A DNA stretch of 64,000 bases from contig NZ_RZYA01000005.1 in the NCBI RefSeq assembly GCF_004005495.1, positions 310,001-374,000 on the forward strand, read 5' to 3'. This stretch comes from Streptomyces antnestii (GTDB taxonomy: Bacteria; Actinomycetota; Actinomycetes; Streptomycetales; Streptomycetaceae). Position numbers and translations under genes: made by a program. The notes under the pieces were generated by a model. That model was given only the letters and a program-made list of their open reading frames with translations, had not been told where the DNA came from and made no database searches. Below are positions 30,597-39,556 of the stretch, piece by piece (positions within the stretch are counted from its first letter, which is position 1; the number at the start of each line of letters is the position of its first letter).

Positions 30597-32807
30597 CTAG
30601 GAGACGTCCTGCGCCTGTTCGCGGATCCTTTCGCTCAGCTGCGGAGGCATCGGCTCGTGCCGTGCGTACGCGCGGCTGAACCGACCCGTGCCGTGCGACA
30701 GCGACCGCAGGTCCACCGCGTACCGGCCGATCTCGATCTCCGGAACCTCCGCCCGTACGAGCGTGCGGGCCCCCGGTGCCTGTTCCGTGCCGAGCACGCG
30801 GCCCCGCCGCCCCGACAGATCGCTCATGACCGCGCCGACGTAGTCGTCCGAGACGAGGACCGACACCTCGGCGACCGGCTCCAGGAGATGGATCCGCGCG
30901 TCCCCCGCCGCCTCCCGCAGCGCCAGCGCGCCCGCTGTCTGGAACGCCGCGTCGGAGGAGTCCACCGAGTGCGCCTTGCCGTCGAGCAGGGTGATCCGGA
31001 CGTCGATGAGGGGGTAGCCGGCCGCCACGCCCTTCGCGGCCTGCGCCCGTACGCCCTTCTCCACGGACGGGATGAACTGCCGCGGCACCGCGCCGCCGAC
31101 GACCTTGTCCACGAACTCGATGCCGGAGCCGCCGGGCAGCGGTTCCACCTCGATCTCGCAGATCGCGAACTGTCCGTGCCCGCCGGACTGCTTCACATGG
31201 CGCCCGCGGCCCGCCGACCGGTCGGCGAACGTCTCCCGGAGCGAGACCTTGTGCGGCACGACGTCGACCTGGACGCCGTACCGGCCCCGCAGCCGCTCCA
31301 GGGCGACGTCGGCGTGTGCCTCGCCGAGGCACCACAGGACCACCTGGTGGGTGTCCTGGTTCTGTTCGAGCCGCATCGTCGGGTCCTCGGCGACCAGACG
31401 TGACAGGCCCTGCGAGAGCCTGTCCTCGTCGGGTTTGCTGTGCGCCCGGATCGCCATCGGGAGCAGGGGGTCCGGCATGTCCCACGGCTCCATGAGGAGC
31501 GGGTCGTCCTTGGCGGAGAGGGTGTCGCCGGTCTCCGCCCTGCCCAGCTTGGCGACGCACGCCAGATCGCCGGCGATGCAGTGGCTGAGCGGCCGCTGCT
31601 GCTTCCCGAAGGGCATCGACAGGGCGCCGATGCGCTCGTCGACGTCGTGGTCCTCGTGCCCGCGGTCGGCGAGGCCGTGTCCGGAGACGTGCACCGTGTC
31701 GTCGGCGCGAAGGGTTCCGGAGAACACCCGTACCAGCGAGACGCGCCCCACGTACGGGTCGGACGCCGTCTTGACGACCTCGGCGACCAGGGGGCCGTCC
31801 GGATCGCAGGCGTTCACCGTCCGCGGGTCGCCCGACGGCGTCGTGACCACGGGGGCCGCGCGTTCCAGCGGAGTGGGGAACCCGCCGGTGATGAGTTCCA
31901 GCAGTTCCACCGTGCCGATGCCCTGCCGGGCGCCCGGCGCCGCGGGGGCCGCGGCGAGCACCGGATGGAACACGCCGCGCGCGACGGCCCGTTCCAGGTC
32001 CTGCACCAGCGACTTGTGGTCGAGCTCCTCACCCGCGACATAGCGGTCCATGAGGGTCTCGTCCTCGCTCTCGGCGATGATCCCCTCGATCAGACGGTTG
32101 CGCGCCTCCTCGATGAGCGGCAGCTGGCCGCCGGGATCCGGTTCGGACTCCTTGCGCTCGCCCGACGCGTAGTCGAACACGCGCTGCGACAGGAGACCGA
32201 GGAGCCCGGTCACGGGCGCGTGCCCGTCGGGCCCCGGTTCGCCGTGCAGCGGCAGATAGAGCGGGATGACGGCGTCCGGATCGTCGCCGCCGAAGAACTT
32301 CTCGCACGTACGTGTCATCTGCTCGAAGTCGGAGCGGGCCGCCTCCAGATGCGTGACCACGATGGCCCGCGGCATGCCGACCGCCGCGCACTCCTCCCAC
32401 ACCATGCGGGTCGCGCCGGCCATGGTCTCGGGGCCGTCCGACGCCGAGACGACGAAGAGGGCCGCGTCCGCCGCCCGCAGACCGGCCCTCAGTTCCCCGA
32501 CGAAGTCCGCGTATCCCGGGGTGTCCAGCAGATTGATCTTGCACCCGCCCCACTCGACGGGGACGAGGGAGAGCTGCACCGAACGCTGCTGCCGGTGCTC
32601 GATCTCGTCGAAGTCGGAAACGGCGGTGCCGTCCTCCACCCGGCCCGCCCTGTTCACCGCCCCCGCGGTCAGCGCGAGAGCCTCCACCAGTGTCGTCTTG
32701 CCCGATCCGCTGTGGCCGACCAGCACCACATTCCTCACGGACGCGGGGTGGTCGGCCGCCGTAGCCCTGCCGGCGGCTCCGGGGTGTGTGTTCGCCTTGT
32801 CGCCCAT
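30597..32807 (-). CDS. Elongation factor G-like protein (EF-G2)
   Basis: A 736-aa translational GTPase paralog. The P-loop is GHSGSGKTT (31-39) and G3 is DTPG (95-98). Where canonical EF-G has the guanine-specifying NKxD, this protein has T152-H-L-E155 (IVVTHLEAARSDFE), so nucleotide specificity or activity may differ. Domains II-V are present and full length (GDTLSAKDDPLLMEP, PDPLLPMAIRA, then SGGHGQFAICEIEVEP and the C-terminal VLGTEQAPGARTLVRAEVPE). Such EF-G-like proteins in actinobacteria and Thermus are distinct from the housekeeping EF-G; their role is unclear. The ATG at 32807 is preceded by GGGAGGCAAGGC. It is divergent from pgsA. Confidence 0.9.
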   Translation of the reverse strand: MGDKANTHPGAAGRATAADHPASVRNVVLVGHSGSGKTTLVEALALTAGAVNRAGRVEDGTAVSDFDEIEHRQQRSVQLSLVPVEWGGCKINLLDTPGYADFVGELRAGLRAADAALFVVSASDGPETMAGATRMVWEECAAVGMPRAIVVTHLEAARSDFEQMTRTCEKFFGGDDPDAVIPLYLPLHGEPGPDGHAPVTGLLGLLSQRVFDYASGERKESEPDPGGQLPLIEEARNRLIEGIIAESEDETLMDRYVAGEELDHKSLVQDLERAVARGVFHPVLAAAPAAPGARQGIGTVELLELITGGFPTPLERAAPVVTTPSGDPRTVNACDPDGPLVAEVVKTASDPYVGRVSLVRVFSGTLRADDTVHVSGHGLADRGHEDHDVDERIGALSMPFGKQQRPLSHCIAGDLACVAKLGRAETGDTLSAKDDPLLMEPWDMPDPLLPMAIRAHSKPDEDRLSQGLSRLVAEDPTMRLEQNQDTHQVVLWCLGEAHADVALERLRGRYGVQVDVVPHKVSLRETFADRSAGRGRHVKQSGGHGQFAICEIEVEPLPGGSGIEFVDKVVGGAVPRQFIPSVEKGVRAQAAKGVAAGYPLIDVRITLLDGKAHSVDSSDAAFQTAGALALREAAGDARIHLLEPVAEVSVLVSDDYVGAVMSDLSGRRGRVLGTEQAPGARTLVRAEVPEIEIGRYAVDLRSLSHGTGRFSRAYARHEPMPPQLSERIREQAQDVS

Positions 32808-33078
32808 GCCTTGCCTCCCGGGTTGCTTGCACGGTGAGGTGGCACCCCTGCTGAAGAGGGGGGTCCCTTCGGGCGCGGACACGCGGGACCCGCGGTGGCG
32901 GCTCCGACGACGCCCGCGGTGTCTTCGAGCTTTCCACTCCGGTCACGGTGCGTCCATACGTCGTACGCGATCCCCCGGGGCGCGCGGGTGCCCCGCCGTC
33001 GTCCACGCGTGCGCGTGACTACGATGGGCCAGCCGGTGGCCAGAAGGGCCGCGCGGCCATCCGACCCTCGGGAAGGCC

Positions 33079-33753
33079 ATGCTGAACAAGTACGCGCGTG
33101 CATTCTTCACGCGTGTCCTCACGCCGTTCGCCGCGTTTCTCATCCGCCGCGGGGTCAGCCCCGACGCGGTCACGCTCCTCGGCACGGCCGGGGTCGTGGC
33201 GGGCGCGCTGGTCTTCTTCCCCCGCGGGGAGTTCTTCTGGGGCACGATCGTCATCACGCTGTTCGTCTTCTCGGACCTCGTGGACGGCAACATGGCACGC
33301 CAGCTCGGCCGCACGAGCCGCTGGGGCGCCTTCCTCGACTCCACCCTCGACCGCGTCGCCGACGGCGCGATCTTCGGTGGCCTCGCCCTCTGGTACGCGG
33401 GCTCCGGCGACGACAACATGCTGTGCGCCGTCTCCATCTTCTGTCTCGGGAGCGGCCAGGTCGTGTCGTACACCAAGGCCCGCGGCGAGGCCATCGGCCT
33501 GCCCGTGGCGGTCAACGGCCTGGTGGAGCGCGCCGAGCGGCTCGTGATCACCCTGGTCGCCGCCGGCCTCGCGGGGCTGCACGCGTTCGGCGTGCCCGGC
33601 ATCCAGGTCCTGCTGCCGATCGCCCTGTGGGCTGTCGCGGTGGGCAGCCTCGTGACGCTGATCCAGCGGATGGTGACCGTCCGCAGGGAGTCGGCCGAGG
33701 CCGACGCGGCGGCTCCCACGTCGCCGTCCCAGGAGAGCGGGACCGCCTCGTGA
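33079..33753 (+). CDS. pgsA: Phosphatidylinositol phosphate synthase (CDP-alcohol phosphatidyltransferase)
   Basis: A 224-aa membrane enzyme with the complete CDP-alcohol phosphatidyltransferase motif: D66-x2-D69-G70-x2-A73-R74-x8-G83-x3-D87-x3-D91 (in SDLVDGNMARQLGRTS and WGAFLDSTLDR). About six hydrophobic spans follow the usual layout. In actinobacteria this enzyme joins CDP-diacylglycerol to inositol-1-phosphate. That assignment is supported by the neighbours, an acyltransferase and a mannosyltransferase of the PIM pathway, whose starts overlap successive stops. A generic PgsA making phosphatidylglycerol phosphate is less likely in this context. The ATG follows GGGAAGG. Confidence 0.93.
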   Translation: MLNKYARAFFTRVLTPFAAFLIRRGVSPDAVTLLGTAGVVAGALVFFPRGEFFWGTIVITLFVFSDLVDGNMARQLGRTSRWGAFLDSTLDRVADGAIFGGLALWYAGSGDDNMLCAVSIFCLGSGQVVSYTKARGEAIGLPVAVNGLVERAERLVITLVAAGLAGLHAFGVPGIQVLLPIALWAVAVGSLVTLIQRMVTVRRESAEADAAAPTSPSQESGTAS

Positions 33754-34655
33754 GCGACGCCCGTGAGCGACTGACCGACGCGCTCTACGGAGCGGGCTGG
33801 AGCACGGTCAAGAAGCTCCCCGAACCCGTCGCGACCCGCCTGGGCCGCACCATCGCGGACATCGCGTGGAAGAAGCGCGGCAAGAGCGTCCTGCGCCTGG
33901 AGTCCAACCTCGCGCGCGTGGTGCCCGACGCGTCCCCGGAGCGACTGAAGCAGCTCTCCAGGGCGGGCATGCGCTCCTACCTGCGGTACTGGATGGAGTC
34001 GTTCCGGCTGCCGTCCTGGAGCCCGGAGCGCGTCAGGAACGGCTTCGACGTCGACGACGTGCACCACCTCACCGACGGTCTCGCCGCCGGCAAGGGCGTC
34101 ATCCTCGCCCTGCCCCACCTCGCCAACTGGGACCTCGCGGGCGCCTGGGTCACCACCAAACTGGAGACCCCCTTCACGACGGTCGCCGAGCGGCTCAAGC
34201 CCGAGACTCTGTACGACCGTTTCGTGGCCTACCGCGAGAGCCTCGGCATGGAGGTCCTGCCGCACGAGGGCGGATCCGCCTTCGGCACGCTCGCACGCCG
34301 GCTGCGCGCCGGCGGCCTGGTCTGCCTCGTCGCCGACCGCGATCTGTCCGAGTCCGGCGTCGAGGTGAAGTTCTTCGGCGACACCGCCCGCATGCCCGCG
34401 GGCCCGGCGATCCTCGCCCAGCAGACCGGCGCCCTGCTCCTCCCCGTCACCCTCTGGTACGACGACTCGCCCGTCATGCGCGGACGCATTCACCCGCCCG
34501 TCGAGGTGCCCGGGACAGGTACCCGCGCCGAGAAGACGTCTGTCATGGCACAGGCGCTGGCCGACGCCTTCGCCGCAGGGATCGCCGACCACCCGGAGGA
34601 CTGGCACATGCTGCAGCGCTTGTGGCTCGCGGACCTGGAGGAGCGACGACCGTGA
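33750..34655 (+). CDS. patA: Phosphatidylinositol mannoside acyltransferase
   Basis: A 301-aa lysophospholipid-type (LpxL/HtrB) acyltransferase. The catalytic dyad motif H-x4-D is H123-LANW-D128 in LPHLANWDLAG. The later RAGGLVCLVADRDL and RMPAGPAILAQQTGALLLPV segments are typical. In mycobacteria the orthologous enzyme moves a palmitoyl group to the mannose of PIM1/PIM2. The GTG at 33750 overlaps the pgsA stop by four bases, and the stop overlaps the start of pimA, indicating tight translational coupling. The N-terminal region is weakly amphipathic, consistent with membrane association. Confidence 0.92.
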   Translation: MSDARERLTDALYGAGWSTVKKLPEPVATRLGRTIADIAWKKRGKSVLRLESNLARVVPDASPERLKQLSRAGMRSYLRYWMESFRLPSWSPERVRNGFDVDDVHHLTDGLAAGKGVILALPHLANWDLAGAWVTTKLETPFTTVAERLKPETLYDRFVAYRESLGMEVLPHEGGSAFGTLARRLRAGGLVCLVADRDLSESGVEVKFFGDTARMPAGPAILAQQTGALLLPVTLWYDDSPVMRGRIHPPVEVPGTGTRAEKTSVMAQALADAFAAGIADHPEDWHMLQRLWLADLEERRP

Positions 34656-35812
34656 AGATCGGCATCGTCTGCCCCTACTCCTGGGACGTGCCGGGCGGCG
34701 TCCAGTTCCACATCCGCGACCTCGCGGAGCACCTCATCGCCCTCGGACACGAGGTGTCCGTCCTCGCGCCCGCCGACGACGAGACCCCCCTTCCGCCGTA
34801 CGTCGTCTCGGCGGGCCGCGCGGTCCCCGTGCCGTACAACGGCTCGGTCGCCCGGCTCAACTTCGGCTTCCTGAGCGCCGCGCGCGTGCGGCGCTGGCTG
34901 CACGACGGCACGTTCGACGTGATCCACATCCACGAGCCGGCCTCGCCGTCGCTCGGGCTGCTCGCCTGCTGGGCCGCGCAGGGGCCGATCGTCGCCACCT
35001 TCCACACGTCCAACCCGCGCTCCCGCGCCATGATCGCCGCGTACCCGATCCTCCAGCCCGCCCTGGAGAAGATCAGCGCGCGGATCGCGGTCAGCGAGTA
35101 CGCGCGGCGCACGCTCGTGGAGCACCTGGGCGGTGACGCCGTCGTCATCCCGAACGGCGTCGACGTGGACTTCTTCGCCCGCGCCGAGCCCAAGGCCGCG
35201 TGGCAGGGAGACACCGTCGGTTTCATCGGGCGGATCGACGAGCCCCGCAAGGGTCTGCCCGTCCTGATGAAGGCCCTGCCGAGGATCCTCGCCGAGCGGC
35301 CCGGGACCCGGCTCCTCGTGGCCGGGCGCGGCGACGAGGAGGAGGCCGTGGAGAGCCTGCCCGCCGAGATGCGCGACCGGGTCGAGTTCCTCGGCATGGT
35401 CAGCGACGAGAACAAGGCCCGCTTCCTGCGCAGCGTCGACCTGTACGTGGCGCCGAACACCGGCGGCGAGAGCTTCGGCATCATCCTCGTCGAGGCCATG
35501 TCGGCGGGCGCGCCCGTCCTGGCCTCCGACCTCGACGCCTTCGCCCAGGTCCTCGACCAGGGCGGCGCGGGCGAGCTGTTCGCCAACGAGGACGCGGACG
35601 CCCTGGCCGAGTCGGCGATCCGGCTCCTCGGCGACGCGGACCGGCGCGCGGAGCTGCGCGAGCGCGGGAGCAAGCACGTGCGGCGCTTCGACTGGTCGAC
35701 GGTGGGCGCGGACATCCTGTCGGTGTACGAGACGGTGACCACGGGCGCCGCCGCCGTCGCGACCGACGAACGCAGCGGCCTGCGGGCCCGGTTCGGACTC
35801 GCCCGCGACTGA
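34652..35812 (+). CDS. pimA: Phosphatidylinositol alpha-mannosyltransferase
   Basis: A 386-aa GT4-family glycosyltransferase with GT-B fold. It has the N-terminal acceptor loop CPYSWDVPGGVQFHIRDLAE, the HIHEP segment, the linker strand FIGRIDEPRKGLPVLMKAL and the E-x7-E donor-binding motif in GGESFGIILVEAMSAG. Known PimA transfers the first mannose from GDP-mannose to phosphatidylinositol at the inner face of the membrane. Third gene of the pgsA-patA-pimA operon, starting at GTG 34652 with a four-base overlap. The 25-bp tandem repeat array begins 54 bases after its stop. The tail after about 350 is short and basic. Confidence 0.95.
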   Translation: MKIGIVCPYSWDVPGGVQFHIRDLAEHLIALGHEVSVLAPADDETPLPPYVVSAGRAVPVPYNGSVARLNFGFLSAARVRRWLHDGTFDVIHIHEPASPSLGLLACWAAQGPIVATFHTSNPRSRAMIAAYPILQPALEKISARIAVSEYARRTLVEHLGGDAVVIPNGVDVDFFARAEPKAAWQGDTVGFIGRIDEPRKGLPVLMKALPRILAERPGTRLLVAGRGDEEEAVESLPAEMRDRVEFLGMVSDENKARFLRSVDLYVAPNTGGESFGIILVEAMSAGAPVLASDLDAFAQVLDQGGAGELFANEDADALAESAIRLLGDADRRAELRERGSKHVRRFDWSTVGADILSVYETVTTGAAAVATDERSGLRARFGLARD

Positions 35813-35866
35813 CCCGACGCACGGGCGGGGCGGCGCGAGCACGCGAGACGGCTCGCCGCTCGTCCT

Positions 35867-36412
35867 GTACGCAGGTGAGCGCCACCGTGCCGTACGCAGG
35901 GACGGCCAGCGTGCGGTCTGCGACTGACCGTCACCGTGCTGTACGCGGCTGACGGCTACCGTGCCGTACGCGACTGACCGTCACCGTGCTGTACGCGGCT
36001 GACGGCCAGCGTGCCGTACAACAGGTGACGGCTACCGTGCCGCACTCGGCTGGCCACCACCCGTACGCGGCTGACCGCCACTGTCCCGTGCGTGGGTGAC
36101 GGCCACCGTCTCGTACGCGGCTGACGGTCACCGTGCCGTGCGCGGGTGACGGCCACCGTCTCGTACGCGTCTGACGGTCACTGTCCCGTGCGTGGGTGAC
36201 GGCCACCGTCTCGTACGCGGCTGACGGTCACCGTGCCGTGCGCGGGTGACGGCCACCGTCCCGTGCGCGGCTGACCGTCAGCGTGCCGTACGCGGCTGAC
36301 CGCCACCGTCCCGTACGCAGGTGACCGCCAGCGTGCAATGCGCGGCTGACGGTCACCGTGCCGTGCGTGGCTGGCCGCCACCCTCCCGTACGCGGCTGAC
36401 CGCCACCGAAAC
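35867..36412. repeat. Array of ~22 tandem copies of a 25-bp repeat
   Basis: Units begin at 35867, 35892, 35916, 35941, 35966, 35991, 36016, 36042 and then strictly every 25 bp from 36063 to 36388, with a degenerate partial unit beyond. The consensus unit opens GTACGCGGCTGACGG and closes CACCGTGCC (25 bp with one T between). Position 3 alternates A/G (GTACG or GTGCG). Each unit contains two small palindromes, CGTACG across unit joins and ACGGTCACCGT inside. Units 36088-36162 and 36188-36262 differ at one base, so a 100-bp block was also duplicated. 25 is not a multiple of 3 and no gene crosses the array. It fills the 623-bp gap between pimA and the LemA-like gene. Confidence 0.93.
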
Positions 36413-36435
36413 GCGCGGCTGTAGCCTTTGGGCCC

Positions 36436-36981
36436 GTGACCTCCACTTTGATCTGGATCGCGGTCTTCCTCTTCGCGGTCGGCCTCTACCTGAGCTGGAC
36501 CGCCGGCCGCCTCGACCGGCTGCACGCCCGGATCGACGCGGCCCGCGCCGCCCTGGACGCCCAACTGCTGCGCCGCGCCTCGGTGGCACAGGAGTTGGCC
36601 ACCTCCGGAGTGCTCGATCCCGCCGCCTCGATCGTCCTGTACGAGGCCGCGCACGCGGCACGGCAGGCCGAGGAGGACCACCGTGAGGTCGCCGAGAGCG
36701 AGCTGAGCCAGGCGCTGCGGGCCGTCCTGGGAGAGGCCGGGCAGATGGAGGCGGTGCGCGCCGCCCCGGGCGGCCCCGACGCGGTCGAGGAGCTCGCCCA
36801 GGCCGTCCGCAGGGTGCCGATGGCCCGGCGCTTCCACAACGACGCCGTACGGGCCGCACGGGCCCTCAGGCGGCACCGCAAGGTGCGCTGGTTCCGCCTC
36901 GCGGGCCACGCGCCGTTCCCGCTGGCCTTCGAGATGGACGACGAGCCGCCCGTGGCGCTCGCCGACCGGCCGACCACGTAG
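36436..36981 (+). CDS. LemA-like membrane-anchored coiled-coil protein
   Basis: A 181-aa protein with one N-terminal hydrophobic segment (residues about 4-23, [17 protein letters not shown]), then a long helical region rich in Ala, Arg and Glu (about 28-125). A segment reading [22 protein letters not shown] followed by [20 protein letters not shown] resembles the conserved RxYN...FP...F(E) end of LemA proteins. The LemA family has no firm function. The GTG start is about 24 bases past the last full unit of the 25-bp repeat array, so its promoter or leader must involve the repeats or lie upstream of them. Confidence 0.72.
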   Translation: MTSTLIWIAVFLFAVGLYLSWTAGRLDRLHARIDAARAALDAQLLRRASVAQELATSGVLDPAASIVLYEAAHAARQAEEDHREVAESELSQALRAVLGEAGQMEAVRAAPGGPDAVEELAQAVRRVPMARRFHNDAVRAARALRRHRKVRWFRLAGHAPFPLAFEMDDEPPVALADRPTT

Positions 36982-37114
36982 CAGGGTGACGGCGGGGCCG
37001 GGGGCGTTCGCGAAGAATGAGCCACCGGTCGCACATTGGCCCTTGATGTGGACTGGTCCCCGGAAGTTTCATCTGGGGAGTAGCAACCCCCCTTTCCATC
37101 GAGTGAGGTCATCC

Positions 37115-38020
37115 GTGTCCAGCACCCCCCAGTTCGTCGAAACCACCGGCACCGCGCGCGTGAAGCGAGGCATGGCCGAGCAGCTCAAGGGCGGCGTGAT
37201 CATGGACGTGGTCAACGCCGAGCAGGCGAAGATCGCGGAGGACGCCGGCGCGGTGGCCGTCATGGCGCTGGAGCGGGTGCCCGCCGACATCCGTAAGGAC
37301 GGCGGCGTGGCCCGGATGTCGGACCCGAACATGATCGAGGAGATCATCGAGGCCGTCTCCATCCCGGTCATGGCCAAGTCCCGGATCGGCCACTTCGTGG
37401 AGGCCCAGGTCCTGCAGTCGCTCGGCGTCGACTACATCGACGAGTCCGAGGTGCTGACCCCGGCCGACGAGGTCAACCACAGCGACAAGTTCGCCTTCAC
37501 GACCCCGTTCGTGTGTGGCGCCACCAACCTGGGCGAGGCCCTGCGCCGCATCGCCGAGGGTGCGGCCATGATCCGCTCGAAGGGCGAGGCCGGCACGGGC
37601 AACGTCGTCGAGGCCGTCCGCCACCTGCGCCAGATCAAGAACGAGATCGCCAAGCTGCGCGGCTTCGACAACAACGAGCTGTACGCCGCCGCCAAGGAGC
37701 TCCGCGCCCCCTACGAGCTCGTCAAGGAGGTCTCCGAGCTCGGCAAGCTGCCGGTCGTGCTGTTCTCCGCCGGTGGCGTCGCCACGCCCGCCGACGCCGC
37801 CCTGATGCGCCAGCTCGGCGCCGAGGGTGTCTTCGTCGGCTCCGGCATCTTCAAGTCCGGCGACCCGGCCAAGCGCGCCGCCGCCATCGTGAAGGCCACC
37901 ACCTTCTACGACGACCCGAAGATCATCGCGGACGCGTCCCGCAACCTGGGCGAGGCCATGGTCGGCATCAACTGCGACACCCTCCCCGAGACCGAGCGCT
38001 ACGCGAACCGGGGCTGGTAA
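37115..38020 (+). CDS. pdxS: Pyridoxal 5'-phosphate synthase, lyase subunit
   Basis: A 301-aa (beta/alpha)8 enzyme that makes pyridoxal phosphate from ribose 5-phosphate, glyceraldehyde 3-phosphate and ammonia delivered by PdxT. Key residues align with B. subtilis PdxS: D31, K88 (AKSRIGHF) and K156 (MIRSKGEAG). The family hallmark [20 protein letters not shown] is present. The start is the GTG at 37115, with GTGAGGTC about ten bases upstream. It overlaps pdxT by one base (TAATG), so the two subunits should be made together in equal amounts; twelve of each form the native complex in known systems. Confidence 0.97.
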   Translation: MSSTPQFVETTGTARVKRGMAEQLKGGVIMDVVNAEQAKIAEDAGAVAVMALERVPADIRKDGGVARMSDPNMIEEIIEAVSIPVMAKSRIGHFVEAQVLQSLGVDYIDESEVLTPADEVNHSDKFAFTTPFVCGATNLGEALRRIAEGAAMIRSKGEAGTGNVVEAVRHLRQIKNEIAKLRGFDNNELYAAAKELRAPYELVKEVSELGKLPVVLFSAGGVATPADAALMRQLGAEGVFVGSGIFKSGDPAKRAAAIVKATTFYDDPKIIADASRNLGEAMVGINCDTLPETERYANRGW

Positions 38021-38625
38021 TGACCTCTCCCGTAGTGGGCGTCCTCGCGCTCCAGGGCGACGTACGGGAGCACCTCGTCGCCCTGGCCACGGCGGACGCC
38101 GTGGCCAGGGCCGTGCGGCGGCCCGAGGAACTCGCCGAGGTGGACGGCATCGTCCTGCCCGGCGGGGAGTCGACCACCATCTCCAAACTGGCCGTCCTGT
38201 TCGGGCTCATGGAGCCCCTGCGCGCACGCGTGCGTGACGGACTGCCGGTGTACGGCACCTGCGCGGGCATGATCCTGCTCGCCGACAAGATCCTCGACCC
38301 GCGCTCGGGCCAGGAGACGGTCGGCGGGATCGACATGATCGTGCGCCGTAACGCCTTCGGACGTCAGAACGAGTCCTTCGAGGCGGCGGTCGACGTGCGC
38401 GGCGTGGAGGGCGACCCCGTGGAGGGTGTCTTCATCCGCGCGCCGTGGGTCGAGTCGGTGGGCGCCCGCGCCGAGGTGCTCGCGGAGTACGACGGCCACA
38501 TCGTCGCCGTACGGCAGGACAACGCGCTGGCCACCTCCTTCCACCCCGAACTGACCGGCGACCACCGGATGCACGCGCTGTTCGTCGAGATGGTGCGGGC
38601 GCGGCAGGCGGCCGGGTCCTTGTAG
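38020..38625 (+). CDS. pdxT: Pyridoxal 5'-phosphate synthase, glutaminase subunit
   Basis: A 201-aa class I glutamine amidotransferase that releases ammonia from glutamine for PdxS. The catalytic triad is C81 ([11 protein letters not shown]), H175 and E177 ([12 protein letters not shown]), and the substrate loop [12 protein letters not shown] lies near 46-57. Length is typical (about 190-200 aa). Its ATG shares its first base with the pdxS stop, making a one-base overlap. The C-terminus ends in a short Ala/Arg tail. yebC follows 74 bases later on the same strand. Confidence 0.97.
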   Translation: MTSPVVGVLALQGDVREHLVALATADAVARAVRRPEELAEVDGIVLPGGESTTISKLAVLFGLMEPLRARVRDGLPVYGTCAGMILLADKILDPRSGQETVGGIDMIVRRNAFGRQNESFEAAVDVRGVEGDPVEGVFIRAPWVESVGARAEVLAEYDGHIVAVRQDNALATSFHPELTGDHRMHALFVEMVRARQAAGSL

Positions 38626-38699
38626 GATCTCGTGGGGTCCCCCGGCCGTGACGCCAGGGGGAGTTTGTACTGGGTTGGTTACGCGAAGGAGACAGGCAG

Positions 38700-39452
38700 A
38701 TGTCCGGCCACTCTAAATGGGCTACGACGAAGCACAAGAAGGCCGTGATCGACGCCAAGCGCGGCAAGCTCTTCGCGAAGATGATCAAGAACATCGAGGT
38801 CGCGGCCCGCACCGGCGGTGCCGACATCTCGGGTAACCCGACCCTCTTCGACGCCATCCAGAAGGCGAAGAAGAGCTCGGTCCCCAACAAGAACATCGAC
38901 TCGGCGGTCAAGCGCGGCGCCGGCCTCGAGGCCGGTGGCGCCGACTACGAGACGATCATGTACGAGGGCTACGGTCCGAACGGCGTCGCGGTGCTCATCG
39001 AGTGCCTCACCGACAACCGCAACCGTGCCGCGTCCGACGTGCGTGTCGCCATGACCCGCAACGGCGGCAACATGGCCGACCCCGGTTCCGTCTCGTACCT
39101 GTTCAACCGCAAGGGCGTCGTGATCGTCCCCAAGGGTGAGCTGTCCGAGGACGACGTCCTCGGTGCCGTGCTCGACGCCGGTGCCGAAGAGGTCAACGAC
39201 CTCGGTGAGTCCTTCGAGGTGCTCAGCGAGGCCACCGACCTGGTCGCGGTGCGCACCGCGCTCCAGGAGGCCGGCATCGACTACGACTCGGCCGACGCCA
39301 ACTTCGTCCCGACCATGCAGGTCGAGCTCGACGAGGAGGGCGCCCGGAAGATCTTCAAGCTCATCGACGCGCTCGAGGACAGCGACGACGTGCAGAACGT
39401 CTTCGCCAACTTCGACGTGAGCGACGAGGTCATGGAGAAGGTCGACGCCTGA
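38700..39452 (+). CDS. yebC: YebC/PmpR-family protein
   Basis: A 250-aa three-domain protein beginning [21 protein letters not shown], the universal opening of the family. It continues [33 protein letters not shown] and [14 protein letters not shown]. It has been described as a transcriptional regulator, and more recently as a factor that relieves ribosome stalling at proline-rich sequences. The latter would suit a genome rich in Pro tracts such as those in this window. The start ATG has GGAGACAGG upstream. The gene ends with a good terminator hairpin. Confidence 0.95.
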   Translation: MSGHSKWATTKHKKAVIDAKRGKLFAKMIKNIEVAARTGGADISGNPTLFDAIQKAKKSSVPNKNIDSAVKRGAGLEAGGADYETIMYEGYGPNGVAVLIECLTDNRNRAASDVRVAMTRNGGNMADPGSVSYLFNRKGVVIVPKGELSEDDVLGAVLDAGAEEVNDLGESFEVLSEATDLVAVRTALQEAGIDYDSADANFVPTMQVELDEEGARKIFKLIDALEDSDDVQNVFANFDVSDEVMEKVDA

Positions 39453-39466
39453 CACGCAGGCAGCGG

Positions 39467-39498
39467 ACGGGCCGACGGGACACACCCCGTCGGCCCGT
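39467..39498 (+). terminator. Terminator after yebC
   Basis: A perfect 13-bp stem (arms 39467-39479 and 39486-39498, loop ACACAC) 14 bases after the yebC stop, followed by CGCTTTGTC. It separates yebC from the ruv genes. Confidence 0.85.
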
Positions 39499-39556
39499 CG
39501 CTTTGTCAGTGGCACCCGATAGCCTGCGCGAACAGGCTTGCGGAGAAGGGGGCGGG

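Noticed and set aside
35867..36412. CRISPR array
   Set aside because: The repeats are directly contiguous with no unique spacers, are degenerate, and no cas genes are present.
35931..36909. Minus-strand open frames running through the 25-bp repeat array
   Set aside because: They encode Arg/Thr/Val simple repeats in shifting frames because 25 is not a multiple of three; no ribosome site or protein pattern supports them.
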